DNA of 64,000 nt from Flavobacterium cyclinae (GTDB lineage: Bacteria; Bacteroidota; Bacteroidia; Flavobacteriales; Flavobacteriaceae), in NCBI RefSeq assembly GCF_021172145.1, contig NZ_CP089095.1, forward strand, positions 2,294,001-2,358,000, read 5' to 3'. The position numbers were made by a program, and so were the translations under genes. The notes beneath the pieces were generated by a model. That model searched no databases and was not told the DNA's origin. It worked only from the letters and a program-made list of their open reading frames with translations. Shown here piece after piece: positions 61,323 through 64,000 of this stretch; position 1 is the first letter of the stretch; each line of letters starts with the position of its first letter.

Positions 61323-61343
61323 TGTGTCAATGTTCCAATATAC
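61304..61343. repeat. Octamer array, CAATNNNN orientation
   Basis: Five 8-nt units read GAATGAGC, CAATGAGC, TAATGTGT, CAATGTTC, CAATATAC. They begin inside the CMD coding region and supply its stop codon; they are the inverted form of the units downstream. Confidence 0.6.
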
Positions 61344-61351
61344 AATTAACA

Positions 61352-61391
61352 ATAAATTGGCACATTAACAAATTGTCTAATTGACACATTA
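61352..61391. repeat. Octamer array, NNNNATTG orientation, 5 units
   Basis: Units read ATAAATTG, GCACATTA, ACAAATTG, TCTAATTG, ACACATTA. The last two units recur exactly at the end of the next array. Confidence 0.7.
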
Positions 61392-61414
61392 TTTCTTATT
61401 TTTACAAAATATTA

Positions 61415-61510
61415 AAACATTGACATATTGCCGAATTGGCTAATTGACATATTGATACATTGCCTAATTGGCTAATTGGCATATTGCCTCATTGTCTAAT
61501 TGACACATTA
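61415..61510. repeat. Octamer array, NNNNATTG orientation, 12 units
   Basis: Twelve units in strict 8-nt register end in ATTG (the last in ATTA). The first half of each unit varies but is drawn from a small set, such as ACAT, GCTA, CCTA, GCAT. The array ends 4 nt before the lptB ATG. Confidence 0.85.
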
Positions 61511-61514
61511 CAAA

Positions 61515-62312
61515 ATGAAATTAAGAGCAGAAAATTTAGTTAAAACCTATAAAAAAAGAAGTGTAGTAAAAGGGATTTCCGTTGAAGTAAATCAGGGAGA
61601 AATTGTAGGTTTATTGGGTCCAAATGGTGCCGGAAAAACCACTTCATTCTACATGATTGTAGGTTTAGTAAAACCAAATAGCGGTTCTATCTATTTAGAT
61701 GACATGGATATCACAAATTATCCAATGTATAAGCGTGCACAGAACGGTATTGGTTATTTAGCTCAAGAAGCTTCTGTTTTTAGAAAATTGAGTATTGAAG
61801 ATAACATTATGAGTGTTTTGCAATTGACTACTCTTTCAAAAGCAGAACAAGAAGCTAAAATGGAAGCCTTGATTGATGAATTTGCTTTACAACATATTCG
61901 TACTAATCGTGGAGATTTGCTTTCTGGAGGAGAACGCCGCAGAACTGAAATTGCACGTGCATTAGCAACTGATCCAAAATTCATTCTTTTGGACGAACCT
62001 TTTGCAGGAGTTGACCCTGTAGCCGTTGAAGATATTCAACGAATTGTAGCCCAATTAAAAAACAAAAACATCGGAATTCTTATTACCGACCACAATGTTC
62101 AAGAAACTTTGGCTATTACTGACAAAACCTACTTAATGTTTGAAGGTGGCATTTTAAAAGCAGGAAAGCCAGAAGAATTGGTAGCTGATGAAATGGTTAG
62201 ACGTGTTTATCTAGGACAAAATTTTGAGTTACGAAAAACCAAAATTGATTTTGATGCTCCAAAAACAACCATTATTCATGGTAAAGGAGAATTAAATTTG
62301 AATAAAGAATAG
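61515..62312 (+). CDS. lptB: LPS export ABC transporter ATPase LptB
   Basis: From ATG 61515 (MKLRAENLVKTYKKR) the protein has 265 residues. Walker A is GPNGAGKTTSF (about 36-46), signature LSGGERRRTEIARALA (about 136-151), Walker B FILLDEPFAGVDP. These match LptB closely, including the C-terminal extension of about 25 residues. With LptFG it extracts LPS from the inner membrane. Earlier in-frame starts would lie inside the octamer array. The kdsD-tatC-CMD-lptB order joins LPS sugar supply to LPS export. Confidence 0.93.
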   Translation: MKLRAENLVKTYKKRSVVKGISVEVNQGEIVGLLGPNGAGKTTSFYMIVGLVKPNSGSIYLDDMDITNYPMYKRAQNGIGYLAQEASVFRKLSIEDNIMSVLQLTTLSKAEQEAKMEALIDEFALQHIRTNRGDLLSGGERRRTEIARALATDPKFILLDEPFAGVDPVAVEDIQRIVAQLKNKNIGILITDHNVQETLAITDKTYLMFEGGILKAGKPEELVADEMVRRVYLGQNFELRKTKIDFDAPKTTIIHGKGELNLNKE

Positions 62313-62321
62313 TTTTTTTTG

Positions 62322-62353
62322 TAGCACAAAGTTTCACGGATTTTAGCACAAAG
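62322..62353. repeat. TAGCACAAAG direct repeat
   Basis: TAGCACAAAG occurs at 62322-62331 and 62344-62353 just after lptB. The rest of the 246-bp space to 62558 has no convincing gene, promoter or hairpin; a small frame overlapping the lysozyme gene is not supported. Confidence 0.4.
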
Positions 62354-62558
62354 CTTTATTTCTTTTATCATAGTACTGATTGTTAAACAAGGGATGCTTG
62401 GCAGCAAGACAAGCTATGCGCATAGTCTAATGTGAATTATACTAAGTGCAATGTGCGACACTTCGGACTAAATCAACAATACGTGAAACAACTGTTTCTA
62501 TGTGTTTTAATGAATTGCATCCTTTGCGAAAAAACTTTACTTCTTTACGTTTAAACAA

Positions 62559-63410
62559 CTATCGAATACACTTCAGCAACAATTTATTTGTATCGCCATT
62601 AAAAATATTAATATCCACCATTCCTTCAATGCCTTGAATTTGGGCTTTTTCAGTAAATTGCCAAAAGAGCCAATCCGATTCTAAATCATTGCGCCAAAAA
62701 TTATAATTGGCAATCCAAAGTGGATAATCTGAAAATTCCTTTTTTAGGAAATCTGTATAATAACTCTCCCCAGAATAAATTATTGGTTTTACTTTATAGT
62801 GCTTTTCCACTTTTTTCAACCATCTTCGTAATCCTACTTTTAGACTATCAATTGATTGAGATTTTGGTAATTTTTCAATATCCAAAACGGGTGGCAAATC
62901 CCCTTTTTGTAATTTTACCGTAGTAATAAAATTTTCTGCTTGTTCCAATGAATTTTCATTGGGACGATAATAATGATAAGCGCCTCGAATAATTTGCCTT
63001 TCTTTTGCCCCTTTCCAGTTTTCTTTAAATCTGGTATCAATTTTGTTTTTTCCAGCCGTAGCACGAATAAAAACAAATGACAACTCAAAAGCTTCATCAA
63101 TATGATAAGTTTGCTCCCAATCGATTTTGCTTTGATATTCTGAAACATCAAAACCTATGGCTTTGTCATCGTGTTTGTGTAACACTTCATAAATGCGGAT
63201 ATCTGCTAATTTCCGTTCTTCTTTGGATAAAGTTGCTATATTTTTATTGGTTTTAAAACCCAAATAATACAAAAAACCATCTCGAAACTTATAAATTCCA
63301 ATCGCAACAAATAACAAAAGAACTAAAGAAATCAGGTAGAAAATCCATTTTCTTTTCGAGTTTGATTTTCTTTTTGTTATTGATTTATGCCTTTGAATTT
63401 TATAGGTCAT
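62559..63410 (-). CDS. GH25 lysozyme, membrane-anchored
   Basis: The 283-residue protein has a basic cytosolic N-terminus, one transmembrane segment (about 22-40), a linker and a GH25 barrel (about 83-275). The DxE catalytic pair is Asp177/Glu179 (PPVLDIEKL), with GFDVSEYQ and AYHYYRP typical of the family. It cleaves the glycan of peptidoglycan. Its ATG overlaps the pssA stop by one base (TAATG), so the two are translationally coupled, an unexpected pairing of phospholipid synthesis and wall turnover. Confidence 0.9.
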   Translation of the reverse strand: MTYKIQRHKSITKRKSNSKRKWIFYLISLVLLLFVAIGIYKFRDGFLYYLGFKTNKNIATLSKEERKLADIRIYEVLHKHDDKAIGFDVSEYQSKIDWEQTYHIDEAFELSFVFIRATAGKNKIDTRFKENWKGAKERQIIRGAYHYYRPNENSLEQAENFITTVKLQKGDLPPVLDIEKLPKSQSIDSLKVGLRRWLKKVEKHYKVKPIIYSGESYYTDFLKKEFSDYPLWIANYNFWRNDLESDWLFWQFTEKAQIQGIEGMVDINIFNGDTNKLLLKCIR

Positions 63411-64000
63411 TACGCTTTTACTTTATTCGCAATCACAGAAACTAAAACATAACTAATGATAATCAAAGGAATAGCAACAAAACCTAATACAAAAAAGGAT
63501 AAAATAGAACCTAATAAAAACAAGATTTGCATTTTATATTTTGCCCAAGTAAATTCTTTTATTTTCAATGAAAAAAGTGGAATTTCGGCATTTAAAATAT
63601 AAGCACTTACTATTGTAATTACTAACAACACATAAGGGTTGTATAATATATTTGTTAGTGTTTCAAAATCATTTGCAAATTGTATCATTGGAATACTCAT
63701 AATTACCAAAGCATTAGCAGGTGTTGGTAACCCAATGAAAGAATCGGTTTGTCGTGTATCTATATTAAAATTAGCCAAACGATAACACGATGCTATGGTA
63801 ATTAAAAACCCTAAATAAGGAACAAATCCCATATAAAATGTATCTTCAGTTAGCATATAAGCAGGTTGCGTTTGTTGTATATCCTCAAACAATCTAAACA
63901 TCATTAATCCTGGCACAACGCCACAGGTTACCATATCCGCTAAAGAATCTAACTGAACTCCAAGAGGTCCGGCTACATTAAATTTTCTTGCAAAAAAACC
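63410..64000 (-). CDS. pssA: CDP-diacylglycerol-serine O-phosphatidyltransferase (partial)
   Basis: Only the C-terminal 196 residues are visible; the start is beyond the right edge. The CDP-alcohol phosphotransferase motif is seen in part: GFFARKFNVAGPLGVQLDSL followed by AD, matching the AR-x8-G-x3-D-x3-D core. Four or more transmembrane segments follow. The following Thr-Cys-Gly-Val-Val-Pro-Gly region is typical of phosphatidylserine synthase of the PssA-II type. It makes phosphatidylserine, the precursor of phosphatidylethanolamine. Confidence 0.88.
   Translation of the reverse strand, partial: GFFARKFNVAGPLGVQLDSLADMVTCGVVPGLMMFRLFEDIQQTQPAYMLTEDTFYMGFVPYLGFLITIASCYRLANFNIDTRQTDSFIGLPTPANALVIMSIPMIQFANDFETLTNILYNPYVLLVITIVSAYILNAEIPLFSLKIKEFTWAKYKMQILFLLGSILSFFVLGFVAIPLIIISYVLVSVIANKVKA

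Noticed and set aside
61304..61510. CRISPR array interpretation of the octamer block
   Set aside because: Units are only 8 nt, there are no long identical repeats with unique spacers, and no cas genes are nearby.
62446..62637. Small plus-strand frame between lptB and the lysozyme gene
   Set aside because: It overlaps the end of the lysozyme gene in antisense and has no promoter, signal peptide or recognisable motif.

Overview
The window is AT-rich chromosomal DNA from a Bacteroidota bacterium, almost certainly family Flavobacteriaceae and probably Flavobacterium or a close relative. The evidence is a type IX secretion sorting tail on a kelch-like protein, a carboxypeptidase-regulatory-like TonB receptor, many small families typical of the group (DUF6132, DUF2805/TIGR03643, DUF4369, DUF2891), and more than twenty Bacteroidota -7 elements (TAnnTTTG) placed just upstream of start codons. 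There are no rRNA genes, insertion sequences, phage genes or CRISPR arrays. One tRNA (Thr, TGT) is present. No gap longer than 300 bases lacks a gene. It reads as ordinary core chromosome with two more variable stretches (about 17.9-28.1 kb and 41-44.4 kb).

Layout. 0-7.1 kb: partial MBL-fold/persulfide-dioxygenase-like gene, LysM-NlpC/P60 cell-wall hydrolase, and both aconitases in tandem. 7.4-13.7 kb: acyltransferase, MoxR ATPase and a three-gene SurA/parvulin chaperone operon. 13.9-17.8 kb: prfC, folD, ffh. 18-28 kb: a TolC / membrane-fusion / RND efflux operon ending with a P-II-like protein and a DUF2892 protein, followed upstream by small secreted or membrane proteins. 28-32.5 kb: an MBOAT acyltransferase with two SGNH hydrolases (one with an inserted LysM), a likely envelope O-acylation module. 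32.5-41 kb: argS, TonB receptor, fabH, an orphan ABC ATPase, htpG. 41-49.5 kb: small hypothetical, lipoprotein and enzyme genes, including alkB, an M61 peptidase and an L,D-transpeptidase-like gene. 49.7-56.8 kb: tRNA-Thr, manA, bcp, queD, idi, a cold-shock-domain gene, a FAD oxidoreductase and DUF2891. 56.9-64 kb: recQ, the kpsF-tatC-CMD-lptB group, a GH25 lysozyme and a partial pssA.

The most interesting signals are not coding. First, three minus-strand promoters (tolC efflux operon, a 107-aa secreted protein, a DUF6132 protein) carry the same perfect inverted repeat GTAAC-N4-GTTAC, each 21-22 nt upstream of a perfect -7 element, i.e. centred near -41. This is the geometry of class II activation by a Crp/Fnr-family protein and suggests one small regulon built around the efflux system. 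Second, several intergenic spaces hold short degenerate arrays with a strict 7-bp or 8-bp period. The largest is an octamer array (NNNNATTG) between the CMD gene and lptB that runs through the CMD stop codon; heptamer arrays (consensus TNATTAG) lie on both sides of the TonB receptor gene and at the adaptor/RND junction. Third, large perfect palindromes occupy both other junctions of the efflux operon.

Gene functions are from reading translated sequence for known motifs. No database search was run, so family names without catalytic motifs are recollection and are scored lower.
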